A DNA stretch of 64,000 bases from Microbacterium sp. CBA3102 (GCF_007954505.1 NZ_CP042412.1:1798001-1862000), one strand, 5' to 3'; numbered from the stretch's first letter, positions 33,574 through 42,713 are shown. Program-made: numbers and translations. The notes: a model not told the origin generated them from the letters alone.

Positions 33574-34335
33574 ATGGAGATCACGACCACCGACATGGGG
33601 CTCGCCGCCCGCGTCCAGCACCTGAAGAAGACCTACGGCTCGGGCGAGGGCACCGTCCGTGCGCTCGACGATGTCAGCGTGGGCATCCGCCGCGGACAGT
33701 TCACCGCGATCATGGGGCCCTCCGGCTCGGGGAAGTCCACCCTTATGCACATCATGGCGGGGCTCGACAGCCCCACGGAGGGCCGTGCGTGGATCGGCGA
33801 CACCGAGATCACCGGGCTCGGTGACATCGACCTCACCATCCTGCGCCGCCGTCGCGTGGGCTTCATCTTCCAGGCGTTCAACCTCGTCCCCACGCTCGAC
33901 GCACGTGCCAACATCATGCTGCCGTTCGAGCTCGACGGCCGGCGTCCGAGTGCGATCGAACGCGCCAGGATCGACGGTCTCATCGAGACCCTCGGCCTCG
34001 GCTCACGCCTGAACCACCGGCCCCATCAGCTGTCGGGCGGGCAGCAGCAGCGGGTCGCGATCGCCCGCGCTCTCGCCACCGCGCCCGACCTCGTGTTCGC
34101 GGATGAGCCCACCGGGAACCTCGACTCGAAGACAGGCCGAGAGGTGTTGCGTCTGCTCGCCACGGCGAGCCGGGAGCACGGGCAGTCCATCGCGATGGTC
34201 ACGCATGACGCGATCGCCGCGAGTCACGCCGACCGCGTGCTGTACCTCGGAGACGGCCGCATCGTCGCGGACCACCCTCGGCAGACCGCGGAGGAGATCT
34301 CCGCGTACATGCTCGCCGCGGAGGTGGCCGCGTGA
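33574..34335 (+). CDS. ABC transporter ATP-binding protein (MacB/LolD type)
   Basis: This 253-aa ATPase has Walker [14 protein letters not shown]-loop [12 protein letters not shown], signature [15 protein letters not shown], Walker [14 protein letters not shown] and H-loop VTHD. The subtype motif [10 protein letters not shown] together with a single downstream FtsX-type permease places it in the mechanotransmission group (MacB, LolD, BceA). Such pairs beside DesK- or Lia-like two-component systems in Gram-positive bacteria often protect against cell-wall-active peptides; this is inference for the present pair. The permease gene overlaps its stop by GTGA. Confidence 0.95.
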   Translation: MEITTTDMGLAARVQHLKKTYGSGEGTVRALDDVSVGIRRGQFTAIMGPSGSGKSTLMHIMAGLDSPTEGRAWIGDTEITGLGDIDLTILRRRRVGFIFQAFNLVPTLDARANIMLPFELDGRRPSAIERARIDGLIETLGLGSRLNHRPHQLSGGQQQRVAIARALATAPDLVFADEPTGNLDSKTGREVLRLLATASREHGQSIAMVTHDAIAASHADRVLYLGDGRIVADHPRQTAEEISAYMLAAEVAA

Positions 34336-35792
34336 CCGCCGTCGCGTCGGTCGTCCCCGAGAGTCGGGCGACCGGACCGCGTCTGGGCTGGCTGCGTGAT
34401 CGCGGTATGGGGGCCAGCATCCTGGTGGCCACACTGTCGGCCGCGTTCGGGGTGCTCCTCGTGGAGATCACCGCCTACATCGGCGCGGTCTTGCAGGCCG
34501 ATCCGTTCATCGGCGACAGCGGGACGCTCGCGTTCGTCGTCGCGCTCCTGTCGGTGCTGCTGACGGTGGTCGCGATGTATGTCGCGGCGATCGTCACGGC
34601 GAACACCTTCTCGACGATCATCGCCGGGCGCACCCGGCAGATCGCTCTCCTCCGTCTGATCGGAGCGACGGCGCGCTCGCAGCGGGCCGAGGTGGGCACG
34701 CAGGGCCTCGTGGTCGGGCTGATCGGTGCGGGACTCGGCCTTCTCGCCGGACTCGTGCTGGCGGCGATCGGGGTCCAGGTCGGCGCCCAGTTCCTCGACA
34801 ACGTCCCGACCTCCTTCTCCCTCGCGCAGCCGTTCGTGGCGCTTCCGGCGGTCGGTGTGGCGCTCACCACCTGGGCCGCAGCCTGGGCCGGCTCGCGACG
34901 CGTCCTCTCGGTGACCCCGCTGCAGGCCCTCGGCGGCGCCGTGGAGCGCACGCACGAAGAGGTCTCGGGCACGCAGGGACGACACATCGGCGCCTGGATC
35001 CTGCTCCTCACCGGTGCGGCACTGCTGGCCGGTGGGGTGGTGGTCGGCCTCATGACGCCCCTCGGCGTCGTGGTCGCCTTCTTCGGCGGGGTGCTCTCGT
35101 TCACCGGCCTGGCCCTCGGCTCCGTGCTGTTCATGCCGCCCGTGCTGCGGTTGGTGGGGCGGATGTTCGGGTCGAGCGCCACCGCGCGACTCGCCGCCGA
35201 GAACGCACTGCGGTATCCGGAGCGCTCGTCGCGGATGGCGATCGGCGTGGTGATGGGGGTGACCCTGGTGACGATGTTCGCTGTCGCGCTCGAGTCCGCG
35301 AAGCGTCTGATGATGAGCCAGGTCACGGGAGAGGTCCCCGACGAGTTCTTCGCCCCGATGGACGCCTTCGCCGCGATCATGATGGTGCTCGTGGCCGTCT
35401 CCGCCGTGATCGCCGCGGTCGGACTCGTAAATCTGCTCACGATCGGTGTCGTGCAGCGCCGTCGCGAACTCGGTCTGCTGCGCTCGATCGGTCTGTCCAA
35501 CCGGCAGGTGCGGCGGATGGTCCTCTTGGAGGCGACGCACATCACCGTCGCGGCGACGCTGACCGGACTCGTGCTGGGCATCGTGTACGGCTGGATCGCC
35601 GCGCAGTCGCTCCTGGGATCCGTCCCGACCCTGCCCGATTTCGTCCCCGCCGGCCTCGTGGCACCGCAGATCCCGTGGATCCCGGTGGCGATCATCGTCG
35701 CCTCCACGGCCGTGCTCACCCTCGTGGCCGCGGCGACGCCCACCCGCCTGGCGACGCGGGTGGCTCCGGTGGAGGCGCTCGCGGCGGACTGA
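34332..35792 (+). CDS. FtsX-like ABC transporter permease
   Basis: This 486-aa permease has two FtsX/MacB-type domains: segments at about residues 20-60, 75-105 and 125-165, a middle pair at about 215-265, and a C-terminal set (residues about 345-480). Each half contains the pattern TRQIALLRLIGATARSQRAEV or RRRELGLLRSIGLSNRQVRRM, typical of the cytosolic coupling helix. It lacks a large extracellular MacB domain and is closer to BceB/YknZ-like simple permeases. The GTG start overlaps the ATPase stop, so one transcript gives both subunits. Confidence 0.93.
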   Translation: MTAVASVVPESRATGPRLGWLRDRGMGASILVATLSAAFGVLLVEITAYIGAVLQADPFIGDSGTLAFVVALLSVLLTVVAMYVAAIVTANTFSTIIAGRTRQIALLRLIGATARSQRAEVGTQGLVVGLIGAGLGLLAGLVLAAIGVQVGAQFLDNVPTSFSLAQPFVALPAVGVALTTWAAAWAGSRRVLSVTPLQALGGAVERTHEEVSGTQGRHIGAWILLLTGAALLAGGVVVGLMTPLGVVVAFFGGVLSFTGLALGSVLFMPPVLRLVGRMFGSSATARLAAENALRYPERSSRMAIGVVMGVTLVTMFAVALESAKRLMMSQVTGEVPDEFFAPMDAFAAIMMVLVAVSAVIAAVGLVNLLTIGVVQRRRELGLLRSIGLSNRQVRRMVLLEATHITVAATLTGLVLGIVYGWIAAQSLLGSVPTLPDFVPAGLVAPQIPWIPVAIIVASTAVLTLVAAATPTRLATRVAPVEALAAD

Positions 35793-35798
35793 CGCCTC

Positions 35799-35804
35799 TA
35801 GGCT
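35799..35804 (+). promoter_or_regulatory. -10 box for leaderless ComB-like gene
   Basis: TAGGCT, 6 nt before the ATG at 35811, partly after the stop of the permease gene. Confidence 0.5.
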
Positions 35805-35810
35805 GGTCGG

Positions 35811-36470
35811 ATGCCGTCGCCGTTCGATCAGTCCACGTATCAGGTCCGTCTCGAGTGGGGAACCGCGGGCCTCGCCCGCCTCGCCCCCACCGACATCGTG
35901 GTGGTTGTGGACGTGCTGCGGTTCTCCTCCACGGTCATCGATGCGGTGGTGTCCGGCACGGAGGTCGGGCTGGCGGAGGCGGAGGGCTGGTCGCGGAACG
36001 GCGCGGCCGTGGCCGCGGCGGCAGCACCGGATGCGACCGTGCTGATCGGCGGTGTCCGCAACGCCTCTGCCGTGGCACGCGCGGTGCAGACACTCCAGGA
36101 GCGCCGGCAGGCGCGTACCTCGGTCGCGATCATCGCCGCGGGGGAGGCCGACGCGGAGGGAACGCTGCGGTTCGCGGTCGAGGACCAGCTCGGCGCGGGG
36201 GCGATCGTCCTGGCCCTCTCGGATCGCGGCATCGATCACACGGCCCCGGATGCGGCGGTCGCCGCCGAGGGGTTCCGTGCCCTGCGAGGTGCCCTGCGGC
36301 ACATGATCGGCGCGAGCGGGTCAGGGCGCGAGCTCGCCGGGGGTGTCGAGGCGACCACCCGCATCGAGGCAGCCGGTCTGGTGCCGACGTCGACGACGGA
36401 CGCTGCCGTGCTCGACGCGGTCGACGTCGTCCCGGTGCTGCGGGCGGGGGCGTTCGTCCCGTTCGCCTGA
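35811..36470 (+). CDS. 2-Phosphosulfolactate phosphatase family (ComB-like)
   Basis: This 219-aa protein matches the ComB family: VVVVDVLRFSSTVIDAVVSG at residues 23-42 holds the magnesium-binding Asp and an Arg of the phosphatase site, and VAIIAAGEAD and VIDAVVSGTEV mark later strands. In methanogens ComB dephosphorylates phosphosulfolactate to make coenzyme M. In actinobacteria the coenzyme M pathway is absent, so the substrate is unknown and this is a family-level name. It lies alone after the FtsX gene and its start follows a TAGGCT box by 6 nt. Confidence 0.85.
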   Translation: MPSPFDQSTYQVRLEWGTAGLARLAPTDIVVVVDVLRFSSTVIDAVVSGTEVGLAEAEGWSRNGAAVAAAAAPDATVLIGGVRNASAVARAVQTLQERRQARTSVAIIAAGEADAEGTLRFAVEDQLGAGAIVLALSDRGIDHTAPDAAVAAEGFRALRGALRHMIGASGSGRELAGGVEATTRIEAAGLVPTSTTDAAVLDAVDVVPVLRAGAFVPFA

Positions 36471-36524
36471 TCTCCCGGCACGGACTCGTGCGGCGAGGGA
36501 GGCTCCGGTTCGGCTCAGGGCACG

Positions 36525-36530
36525 TAGGGT
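36525..36530 (+). promoter_or_regulatory. -10 box for leaderless DUF3054 gene
   Basis: TAGGGT, 6 nt before the ATG at 36537. Confidence 0.5.
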
Positions 36531-36536
36531 CGTGGC

Positions 36537-36959
36537 ATGAGGTACCTCCCCGCCGTCATCGTCGACATCCTGCTCGTGCTGGTCTTCGCGGCGATCGGCC
36601 GGGCTTCGCACGACGAGAACCCCGCCGGGTTCCTGCTCACCGCCTGGCCCTTCCTGATCGCGGTGCTCCTCGGGCATCTCCTCGCCGCTCTGCTCCCGGG
36701 CAGGCCGCGCCGCCCGTGGTCCGTCCTGTGGGGCGTGGTCGTGTGGATCGTGACGGTCGCAGGCGGAATGCTCATCCGCGTGCTCAGCGGTGACACCGCC
36801 GAGGTGCCGTTCATCATCGTCGCGACGCTGGTCCTCGGCGCGTTCCTCGTCGGCTGGCGCGGGATTGCGGCGTTGCTTCGCCGCCGACGTGGCGCCGCCC
36901 CTCACCACGACCTCGCGGACTCGACCGAGCAGGGTGACCCAGGCGACCCGGTCACCTGA
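36537..36959 (+). CDS. DUF3054 membrane protein
   Basis: This 140-aa protein has four hydrophobic segments and the DUF3054 signature IVDILLVLVFAAIGRASHDE at residues 8-27, followed by TAWPFLIAVLLGH and W-rich helices (RRPWSVLWGVVVWIVTVAGG). The family is nearly confined to actinobacteria and archaea-like groups and has no known function. The polar tail after residue 112 is poorly conserved. It converges with the SprT-like gene, with 7 bases between the stops. Confidence 0.88.
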   Translation: MRYLPAVIVDILLVLVFAAIGRASHDENPAGFLLTAWPFLIAVLLGHLLAALLPGRPRRPWSVLWGVVVWIVTVAGGMLIRVLSGDTAEVPFIIVATLVLGAFLVGWRGIAALLRRRRGAAPHHDLADSTEQGDPGDPVT

Positions 36960-36966
36960 GTCGCGG

Positions 36967-37455
36967 TCAGCGCGGCATCTGCGCGGCGAGACGCACGTCG
37001 GACGAGATCTCGCGCCGCGTCCAGGCGAACAGGTGTCGGGCGTCGTAGGTGCGCGAACAACGCGCGCAGGAAGTGGGGCGGGTCGGTCGGCGGTGGCGGT
37101 ACGTCACGTGACCCGCGGGGCAGCTTCCCACCCAGGGGGCGAGCTCGACGGCGGTCTCTCCGTGGTGCGTCGTGCCGCCGACGTATCCGAGGTCGCGGGC
37201 GACGCGCTTCCACGCCGGTCCGTGGGCCGCCGCGTGGCCGGCGAGGGCGTGCGCGACCTCGTGCAGCAGCACCTGGTGGATCTCGTCGTCATCGAACCGC
37301 GCGGCCAGATAGCGCGAGACCGTGATGCGCTGTTTCGTGTAGTCGCACTGCCCGGCACGGCGCTTGGCATTGTCGAAGCCGAAGGACCAGCTGTCATCGA
37401 GATGCAGCGTGATCAGTGCTTCGCCCCAAACGCGCACACGGTCGAGTTCCGCCAT
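36967..37455 (-). CDS. SprT-like zinc metalloprotease domain protein
   Basis: This 162-aa protein has an SprT/Spartan-like metalloprotease fold with the HExxH motif H65-EVA-H69 (LLHEVAHALAGH) and a third histidine at about 78 (HGPAW). It ends in a zinc-ribbon-like region with cysteines 112, 130 and 133. Spartan relatives cut DNA-protein crosslinks in eukaryotes; the role of the short bacterial forms is unsettled. ATG 37455 lies 6 nt after TACCCT on the minus strand and no ribosome site is seen, supporting this start over ATG 37473. Confidence 0.87.
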   Translation of the reverse strand: MAELDRVRVWGEALITLHLDDSWSFGFDNAKRRAGQCDYTKQRITVSRYLAARFDDDEIHQVLLHEVAHALAGHAAAHGPAWKRVARDLGYVGGTTHHGETAVELAPWVGSCPAGHVTYRHRRPTRPTSCARCSRTYDARHLFAWTRREISSDVRLAAQMPR

Positions 37456-37461
37456 GCGATC

Positions 37462-37467
37462 AGGGTA
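37462..37467 (-). promoter_or_regulatory. -10 box for leaderless SprT-like gene
   Basis: TACCCT on the minus strand, 6 nt before the ATG at 37455. Confidence 0.4.
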
Positions 37468-37501
37468 AGCCATGCGACCGACATCGCGGTCGCGGGACGT
37501 C

Positions 37502-38029
37502 TCAGCCCGCGATGAGCTGTGAGGGACGATGCCGCTCGGCCGCTTCGATCGCGAGCAGCGCGGTCTCCAGTTCGCTGTCCTGTGCACCGGACTCACGACG
37601 CAGGAACAGCGACTGCTTGAAGCTCTCCCGGGCGGTCTCGAAGTCCCCGGCGTCGTAGGCGTTCTTGCCGTGGTGCTGATACGCGAAGGCCGCGATCGAC
37701 AGCCACCGTTGTCCCTCGGCCTCGGTCGCGCAGGTCGCCAGCTCCTGTTCGGCAGCAGCGTGCGCTCCCCGATACTGCAGGATCGTCGCGTGCAGCACGC
37801 GAGCGCGGAGCACGTCCTTGCGGGTGCCGGCCATGCGCGCCTGGCGGACGGTCTCGTCGGCCAGCGCGAGCGCCTCATCCAGGCGGTCGAGCACTTTCAA
37901 CAGCCAGACCCGCTCCAGCAGTGCGGGCAGGCTCCGCTGCCCCTCGATCTCCGCGAGACGGGTCGCGCACTCGTCGAGATCGACCACCTCGCGGAGGGTC
38001 TCCTGGTCGTATCCCCGGATGAAACTCAT
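37502..38029 (-). CDS. Tetratricopeptide-like hypothetical protein
   Basis: This 175-aa soluble protein is built of paired helices with TPR-like spacing (LLERVWLLKVLDRLDEALALADETVRQA; ILQYRGAHAAAEQELATCA; YDAGDFETARESFKQSLFLR). No catalytic motif is visible. Similar small TPR proteins occur in actinobacteria as putative adaptor or scaffold proteins, but the partner is unknown. The ATG at 38029 has GGAAGGAGA before it, a good ribosome site. It stands alone on the minus strand between the SprT-like and spermidine-synthase-like genes. Confidence 0.75.
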   Translation of the reverse strand: MSFIRGYDQETLREVVDLDECATRLAEIEGQRSLPALLERVWLLKVLDRLDEALALADETVRQARMAGTRKDVLRARVLHATILQYRGAHAAAEQELATCATEAEGQRWLSIAAFAYQHHGKNAYDAGDFETARESFKQSLFLRRESGAQDSELETALLAIEAAERHRPSQLIAG

Positions 38030-38140
38030 TGCTCTCCTTCCGCAGCGTCCCCGTCCAGTCTGCCTTCCGGTCGCGGGGTCGTCCCGGCGGCGCGCCCTGG
38101 TCGCCGCATCCGGCGTCGTCGCTGTGCCGGATAGGCCGGC

Positions 38141-39001
38141 TCAGCGCAGGAACAGCGAGGCGTCGGGACGCGGTGAGGCGACGGCATCCGCATCCGTGAC
38201 GATGCGGGCGCCCTGGGTAAACGTCTCGACCTCGGCGCCTTGGGCGATCTTCGCGGGGTGGGGGCCGGCGGCGAGAATCCGCGGCAGCCATTCCGTCGGC
38301 AGGGGAGCGGCGGACGCCGCGATCACGAGGTTCCCGAATCGTCTGCCCTTGAGCACCTGGGTGTCGGCGAGCACGGCGACCTCCGGGAGGACCTCCGCGA
38401 TCGTCGCCGTCTGGCGCCGGGCGAAGGCGAGGCCGGGACCGTCGGCGACGTTGACGAGGAGCACGCCGCCGGGAGCCAGCAGCTCCGCGAGCTCGCGGTA
38501 GAACTCGACGCTGGTGAGGTGTGCGGGCGTCTGTGCTCCCGAGTAGACGTCGGAGACGACGAGGTCGCAGTTCGTCCGCAGTGCGTTCGGGAGCTTCGTG
38601 ACGCCCGCCCGCGCGTCGCCGATCCTGATCCGGATGGAGGCGCCCTTCGGCAGCGGGAGGTGCTCCCTGACCAGCTGTGCCAGCGGAGCCTCCAGCTCGA
38701 TGACCTGCTGGCGGGAGCCGGGGCGCGTCGCTTCGATGTAGCGGGGGATCGTCATCGCGCCGGCGCCGAGGTGCACGGCGGTCAGCGGGCCTGCGGCGAG
38801 CTGGTCGATCACCGCCCCCATGCGCACGATGTACTCGAAGTGCAGGTGCGTCGGGTCGTCGAGGTCGACGTGCGACTGCGGGGTGCCGTCGACGATCAGC
38901 TCGAAGCCCGTGGTGAACTCCGACGGCATGACACCGGCGATGCCGCCATGATCGAGTCGGGCCTGCGGGTGCTCGGTGTCGCGCGATCTCGTCCGGCCCA
39001 T
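38141..39001 (-). CDS. Spermidine synthase-like methyltransferase-fold protein
   Basis: This 286-aa protein has a spermidine-synthase/SAM-dependent fold: VHLGAGAMTIPRYIE (residues 74-88) replaces the usual GGGxG loop with LGAGAM, VIELEAPLAQLVREHLPL follows, and DLVVSDVYSGAQTPAHL holds the DxxD-like acidic site, here DVYSG. Polyamine-specific residues around the donor site are not obvious, so it may not make spermidine; actinobacteria often carry these fused or orphan SpeE-like proteins of unknown function. ATG 39001 lies 7 nt after TAGGCT on the minus strand, so the transcript is probably leaderless. It is adjacent to the LCP gene but starts its own transcript. Confidence 0.83.
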   Translation of the reverse strand: MGRTRSRDTEHPQARLDHGGIAGVMPSEFTTGFELIVDGTPQSHVDLDDPTHLHFEYIVRMGAVIDQLAAGPLTAVHLGAGAMTIPRYIEATRPGSRQQVIELEAPLAQLVREHLPLPKGASIRIRIGDARAGVTKLPNALRTNCDLVVSDVYSGAQTPAHLTSVEFYRELAELLAPGGVLLVNVADGPGLAFARRQTATIAEVLPEVAVLADTQVLKGRRFGNLVIAASAAPLPTEWLPRILAAGPHPAKIAQGAEVETFTQGARIVTDADAVASPRPDASLFLR

Positions 39002-39008
39002 GGGCACG

Positions 39009-39014
39009 AGCCTA
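39009..39014 (-). promoter_or_regulatory. -10 box for leaderless spermidine synthase-like gene
   Basis: TAGGCT on the minus strand, 7 nt before the ATG at 39001. Confidence 0.5.
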
Positions 39015-39030
39015 CGCTCCGGGGAGGGGC

Positions 39031-40287
39031 TCAGCGCAGCTTGCCGTTGGCGCACGTCTCCTGCTCGACCGTCTGGCCGGAGATGGCCGGGTCGAGCGTG
39101 GCACGCGGCGAGGGTGTCCCGGTGGGAGGCACCTCGGTCGCCGGTGCCTCCGGATCGGTTCCCGGCGCGGGGTCGACGAGCTCGACGCCGCCGTTGTTGC
39201 TGGCCTTGCCCGTCAGCTGCACCGACTGGCCGGCCTTCAGCGCATCCCAGATCGTCGCGGCAGCCTCGCGGTTGGGGATGACGCGGTCGGAATCGTCCGG
39301 GTCCTCGAACACGGGGTACTGCACGAAGACGAACTCGGAGAACGGCACGTCCTTGATGGAGAGGGCGAGCTGGGCCAGACGCACCGGGTTGGCCAGCTGG
39401 TCGCTCGGGTCGATGTTGTCGACGACGGTGTTGGCGAGTCCGAGCACCTTGCCGGGGTCGGTGAGGACCTCGTCGCTCATGATCTTCTTCACCAGGCGCG
39501 ACATGTACTGCTGCTGGTTCGACACCCTCGCCATGTCGCTCTCGTCGCCGACGCCGTGCCGCGTGCGGATGAACTGGAGGGCTTCGTAGCCGGAGACGGT
39601 GCGGGGGCCCGGCGCCCAGTCGAGAGCGGTGTGGCTGTCTCGGATGCCGTCGCCGCCGATGCACACCTCGACGCCGCCGATCGCATCGGTCACCTCCATC
39701 ACGCCGTCGAAGTCGATCTTCGCGGCGAAGGGGATCTCCATGCCCGTGAGCTCGGTCACCGTCTTCGCCACGCAGGACAGTCCTGCTCGCTGGAAGATCG
39801 AGTTGATCTGCGTCTTGCTCGTGGCCGAGGCGACGGATCCGTCGGGCAGGGTGCACTCCGGCGTCTCGAGCATCAGATCACGAGGGAGCGAGATCGCCGT
39901 GACCTTGCGGGGTTCCGCCGACACGTGCACGAGCAGGTTCACGTCGTTGAGGATCCCGCCGTCAGCCTCGGAGCAGCGCTCACCCAGCAGGCCCGTCGAC
40001 ACCGCACCGCACTCGTCGGTCCCGATGATGAGCATGCTGAACTCGCCGGGGTAGGCACTGATCGAGGGCGGCTCGACCTCCGGCGCACCCTCCAGCGTGA
40101 CGGCACCGTCGTTGAATCGGTTGAAGTAGTCGGTCACGACGAAAGCGGCGACGGCGATCGCGGAGACGAGCACGACGCCCAGCGTGATCCCGGCGATCTT
40201 CAGGAAACCTCTGGCGGGCCCGGGAGAGGGGAGCGTCGCGTGGCGGGCGACCGTCGAACGGTCCTTGTCGGGAGTGCGGCGAACCAT
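39031..40287 (-). CDS. LytR-CpsA-Psr (LCP) family cell-wall ligase
   Basis: This 418-aa membrane-anchored protein has one helix at residues 29-51, then an extracytoplasmic LCP domain with the conserved D/R motifs: TDE near 90, LPRDLML, KINSIFQ-type SKTQINSIFQ, and the C-terminal RTRHGVGDESDMARVSNQQQ that binds the polyprenyl phosphate. LCP enzymes move wall polymers such as arabinogalactan-like or teichoic-type glycans from lipid carriers to peptidoglycan. The C-terminal extension (residues about 340-418) is low in complexity with proline and threonine. A TAGGCT box lies 6 nt before the ATG, so it is expressed alone and probably leaderless. Confidence 0.93.
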   Translation of the reverse strand: MVRRTPDKDRSTVARHATLPSPGPARGFLKIAGITLGVVLVSAIAVAAFVVTDYFNRFNDGAVTLEGAPEVEPPSISAYPGEFSMLIIGTDECGAVSTGLLGERCSEADGGILNDVNLLVHVSAEPRKVTAISLPRDLMLETPECTLPDGSVASATSKTQINSIFQRAGLSCVAKTVTELTGMEIPFAAKIDFDGVMEVTDAIGGVEVCIGGDGIRDSHTALDWAPGPRTVSGYEALQFIRTRHGVGDESDMARVSNQQQYMSRLVKKIMSDEVLTDPGKVLGLANTVVDNIDPSDQLANPVRLAQLALSIKDVPFSEFVFVQYPVFEDPDDSDRVIPNREAAATIWDALKAGQSVQLTGKASNNGGVELVDPAPGTDPEAPATEVPPTGTPSPRATLDPAISGQTVEQETCANGKLR

Positions 40288-40293
40288 CCGGGG

Positions 40294-40299
40294 AGCCTA
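40294..40299 (-). promoter_or_regulatory. -10 box for leaderless LCP gene
   Basis: TAGGCT on the minus strand, 6 nt before the ATG at 40287. Confidence 0.5.
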
Positions 40300-40319
40300 C
40301 CGGGGGAAGCTGATGTTAC

Positions 40320-40436
40320 GGCCATATGACGATTGTGGGAGCAACTTGCAGGGAATTAGTTAGTCGTGGATACTTTTTCCTAACCCCCGGTGAGTACCCG
40401 ATGCTTTCCAGGACTTTCAAAGAGGAGATCCCCGCA
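40320..40436 (+). promoter_or_regulatory. AT-rich control region of the sugar ABC/GH3 operon
   Basis: This stretch is the most AT-rich in the area and precedes the binding-protein gene. TTGTGG (40333) and TTGCAG (40346) are possible -35 boxes, and TACTTT (40371) a possible -10. GTTAG (40359) and CTAAC (40380) form a short dyad at the promoter that might bind the RpiR-type repressor of the operon. The ribosome site AGAGGAG is at about 40421. Confidence 0.4.
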
Positions 40437-41723
40437 ATGCACAAGCGCATTCTCTCGGCCGTGGCGCTCGGCGCCGTGGCCACGCTCGCCCTCGCCGGCT
40501 GCGCCGGCGGCAGCGACACCGGTTCGGCCGACGGTGAGGGCAAGGAGCTCACCGTCTGGATCATGAAGGGCACCAACCCCGACGCGACCGCCTTCTACGA
40601 CGACGTCTCGGCAGCCTTCGAGAAGGAGACCGGTGCGACGGTCAAGATCGAGGAGATCCAGTGGGCCGACGCTCACGATCGCTTCGTGACCTCCATCGCC
40701 GGTGGCACGACCCCCGACATCGCCGAGACCGGCACCACCTGGACCGCCGAGTTCGCCGACGCCGGAGCACTCCTCCCGATCGACGAGTACGTCGACGGTG
40801 AGAAGGACCTGCGCGGCGACCTGGTCGAGGGCCTCGAGGTCGCCGGCACCTACGACGGTGAGCTCTACGGCATGCCCTGGTACGCCGGCGTCCGCTCGCT
40901 CGTCTACCGCGCCGACGTGTTCGAGGAACTCGGTCTCGACGCTCCGAAGACGTGGGACGACATCGTCGCCGCGGGTGACGCGATCAAGGCGGCCAAGCCC
41001 GACATGCTGCCGTTCCCGGTTCCGGGTGACGCCGAGTTCCAGGTCTACCCCTGGGTCTGGGGTGCCGGCGGCGAGATCGCCACGAAGGACGGCGACACCT
41101 GGACGAGCGAGCTCGACAGCCCCGAGTCGCAGGCGGGCATCGAGTTCTACACGGGCCTGGCGACCGAGCACGGCTTCTCCTCCGCAGGTGCCACCACCTG
41201 GAAGGAGACCGACCTCCGCGACGCGTTCACCCAGGGCAACGTCGCCATGATGCTCTCCGGCTCCTGGACGCCGAACTCGCTCATCGAGGCGAACCCCGAG
41301 CTCGAAGGCAAGATCGGCGCCGCGGTCATCCCCGGCGAAGACGGCGGCATCGCCCCGTCCGTGCTGGGCGGATCGCACCTCTCGATCTTCAACACGACGA
41401 AGAACGCCGACCTGGCGTGGGAGTTCGTGAAGCTCGTCACCACCGGTGAGTTCGCCGAGCAGTGGTCGAACGAGACCGGCTACTTCCCGGGCGTGCAGTC
41501 CGCGATGGAGGAGGCCCTCGCCTCGACCGACCCGCTCGTCGCACCGTTCGCCGAGCAGATGGTCGACGGCGGCGCATCCGTGCCGGTCACCCCGAACTTC
41601 GGCGCCGTGCAGGCGAAGAAGACGACCAACTCCATGATCCAGGCCATCCTCAGCGGGCAGAAGGACGTCGCCACCGCGACGAAGGACGCCGCCGCCGAGA
41701 TGACCGAACTGCTCAACCAGTAA
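40437..41723 (+). CDS. Sugar ABC transporter substrate-binding lipoprotein
   Basis: This is a 428-aa MalE-type solute receptor with a lipobox LAGC at about residue 21 (ATLALAGCAGG). Carbohydrate-binding family features include LTVWIMKGTNPDATAFYDDV, a middle GELYGMPWYAGVRSLVYRAD, and GNVAMMLSGSWTP. It captures a sugar outside the membrane for the two permeases encoded next. The following GH3 glycosidase and MurR/RpiR regulator point to an amino-sugar or disaccharide from the cell wall or chitin. No ATPase gene is in the operon, so a shared MsiK/UgpC-like ATPase elsewhere on the chromosome must energise it. ATG 40437 has AGAGGAG upstream. Confidence 0.93.
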   Translation: MHKRILSAVALGAVATLALAGCAGGSDTGSADGEGKELTVWIMKGTNPDATAFYDDVSAAFEKETGATVKIEEIQWADAHDRFVTSIAGGTTPDIAETGTTWTAEFADAGALLPIDEYVDGEKDLRGDLVEGLEVAGTYDGELYGMPWYAGVRSLVYRADVFEELGLDAPKTWDDIVAAGDAIKAAKPDMLPFPVPGDAEFQVYPWVWGAGGEIATKDGDTWTSELDSPESQAGIEFYTGLATEHGFSSAGATTWKETDLRDAFTQGNVAMMLSGSWTPNSLIEANPELEGKIGAAVIPGEDGGIAPSVLGGSHLSIFNTTKNADLAWEFVKLVTTGEFAEQWSNETGYFPGVQSAMEEALASTDPLVAPFAEQMVDGGASVPVTPNFGAVQAKKTTNSMIQAILSGQKDVATATKDAAAEMTELLNQ

Positions 41724-41738
41724 GGAAGCATCCCTTCC

Positions 41739-42713
41739 ATGTCGATGGTGCAAGCGCCACTGCCGGCCACGAAGGCGGAGTCCACCTCCGCCTCCGTGGC
41801 CGGCGGCCGGAAGCGACGCGGTCTCTCGATCGTCGCGGCCCGCCCCTGGCTCCTTCTCGCGCCCGGGCTGGCCATCCTCGCGGTGCTCATGCTCTGGCCG
41901 CTCGTCCAGGTGTTCATCTACTCGCTGCAGGACTACGGCCTGCGTGAGATCAACACCGGGGAGAACAACTGGATCGGCTTCGACAACTACGTCGAGGCGC
42001 TCACCAACCCGACTCTCTGGACGGTGGTGCTGCCCAACACGGTCGGGTTCGCCGCCGTCGCGGTGTTCGTCACCGTGGCCGTCGGCACGCTCGTGGCCCT
42101 GCTCCTCGCGCGCCTCGGCACGACCTGGCGGGTCATCGTCTCCAGCTGCATCATGGTCGCGTGGGCGATGCCCGCCGTGACCGGCACGTACGTCTGGACC
42201 TTCATCTTCGATGCCGACCGCGGCATCTTCAACCAGGTCCTCATGGACCTGGGGCTCATGAGCGATCCGGTCAACTGGTTCACGAACCAGTGGTCGTTCT
42301 ACGCCATCGTGCTCCTCAACGTGGTCCACCACGGCTTCCCGTTCGTGGCGATCACCGTGCTGGCCGGCCTCCTCGGCGTCTCGAAGGAGATGCTCGAAGC
42401 CGCAGCGCTCGACGGTGCGGGCGCCTGGCGCCGCTTCTGGAAGATCATCTTCCCGACGCTCAGGCCCGTGTTCTCGGTCGTGATCATCCTCTCGACCATC
42501 TGGGACTTCAAGGTCTTCGCACAGGTGTACCTGATGCCCGGCGGCGGGGGTGGCAACCGTCAGGTGCTGAACCTCGGTGTCTGGTCCTACGTCGAGTCCT
42601 TCGGACAGAACCGCTACGGATTCGGTGCCGCTCTCGCCGTGCTGCTCACCCTCGTGCTCATCGGCATCACGATCGTCTACATCCGCTCCCTCATGAAGGA
42701 GGACGAGCTGTGA
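41739..42713 (+). CDS. Sugar ABC transporter permease (MalF-like)
   Basis: This 324-aa permease has a basic, serine-rich N-terminus (to residue about 35), then six membrane segments. The coupling motif EAAALDGAGAWRRFWKIIFPTLRP is at about 220-243. Family members carry mono- and disaccharides in carbohydrate uptake class 1. It starts 15 bases after the binding-protein stop with a ribosome site (AAGGAAG) and overlaps the next permease by GTGA, so the three are one transport unit. Confidence 0.93.
   Translation: MSMVQAPLPATKAESTSASVAGGRKRRGLSIVAARPWLLLAPGLAILAVLMLWPLVQVFIYSLQDYGLREINTGENNWIGFDNYVEALTNPTLWTVVLPNTVGFAAVAVFVTVAVGTLVALLLARLGTTWRVIVSSCIMVAWAMPAVTGTYVWTFIFDADRGIFNQVLMDLGLMSDPVNWFTNQWSFYAIVLLNVVHHGFPFVAITVLAGLLGVSKEMLEAAALDGAGAWRRFWKIIFPTLRPVFSVVIILSTIWDFKVFAQVYLMPGGGGGNRQVLNLGVWSYVESFGQNRYGFGAALAVLLTLVLIGITIVYIRSLMKEDEL

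Noticed and set aside
40359..40384. GTTAG...CTAAC as a firm RpiR operator
   Set aside because: The arms are only 5 bp and could arise by chance; it is kept only as a possibility in the promoter entry.
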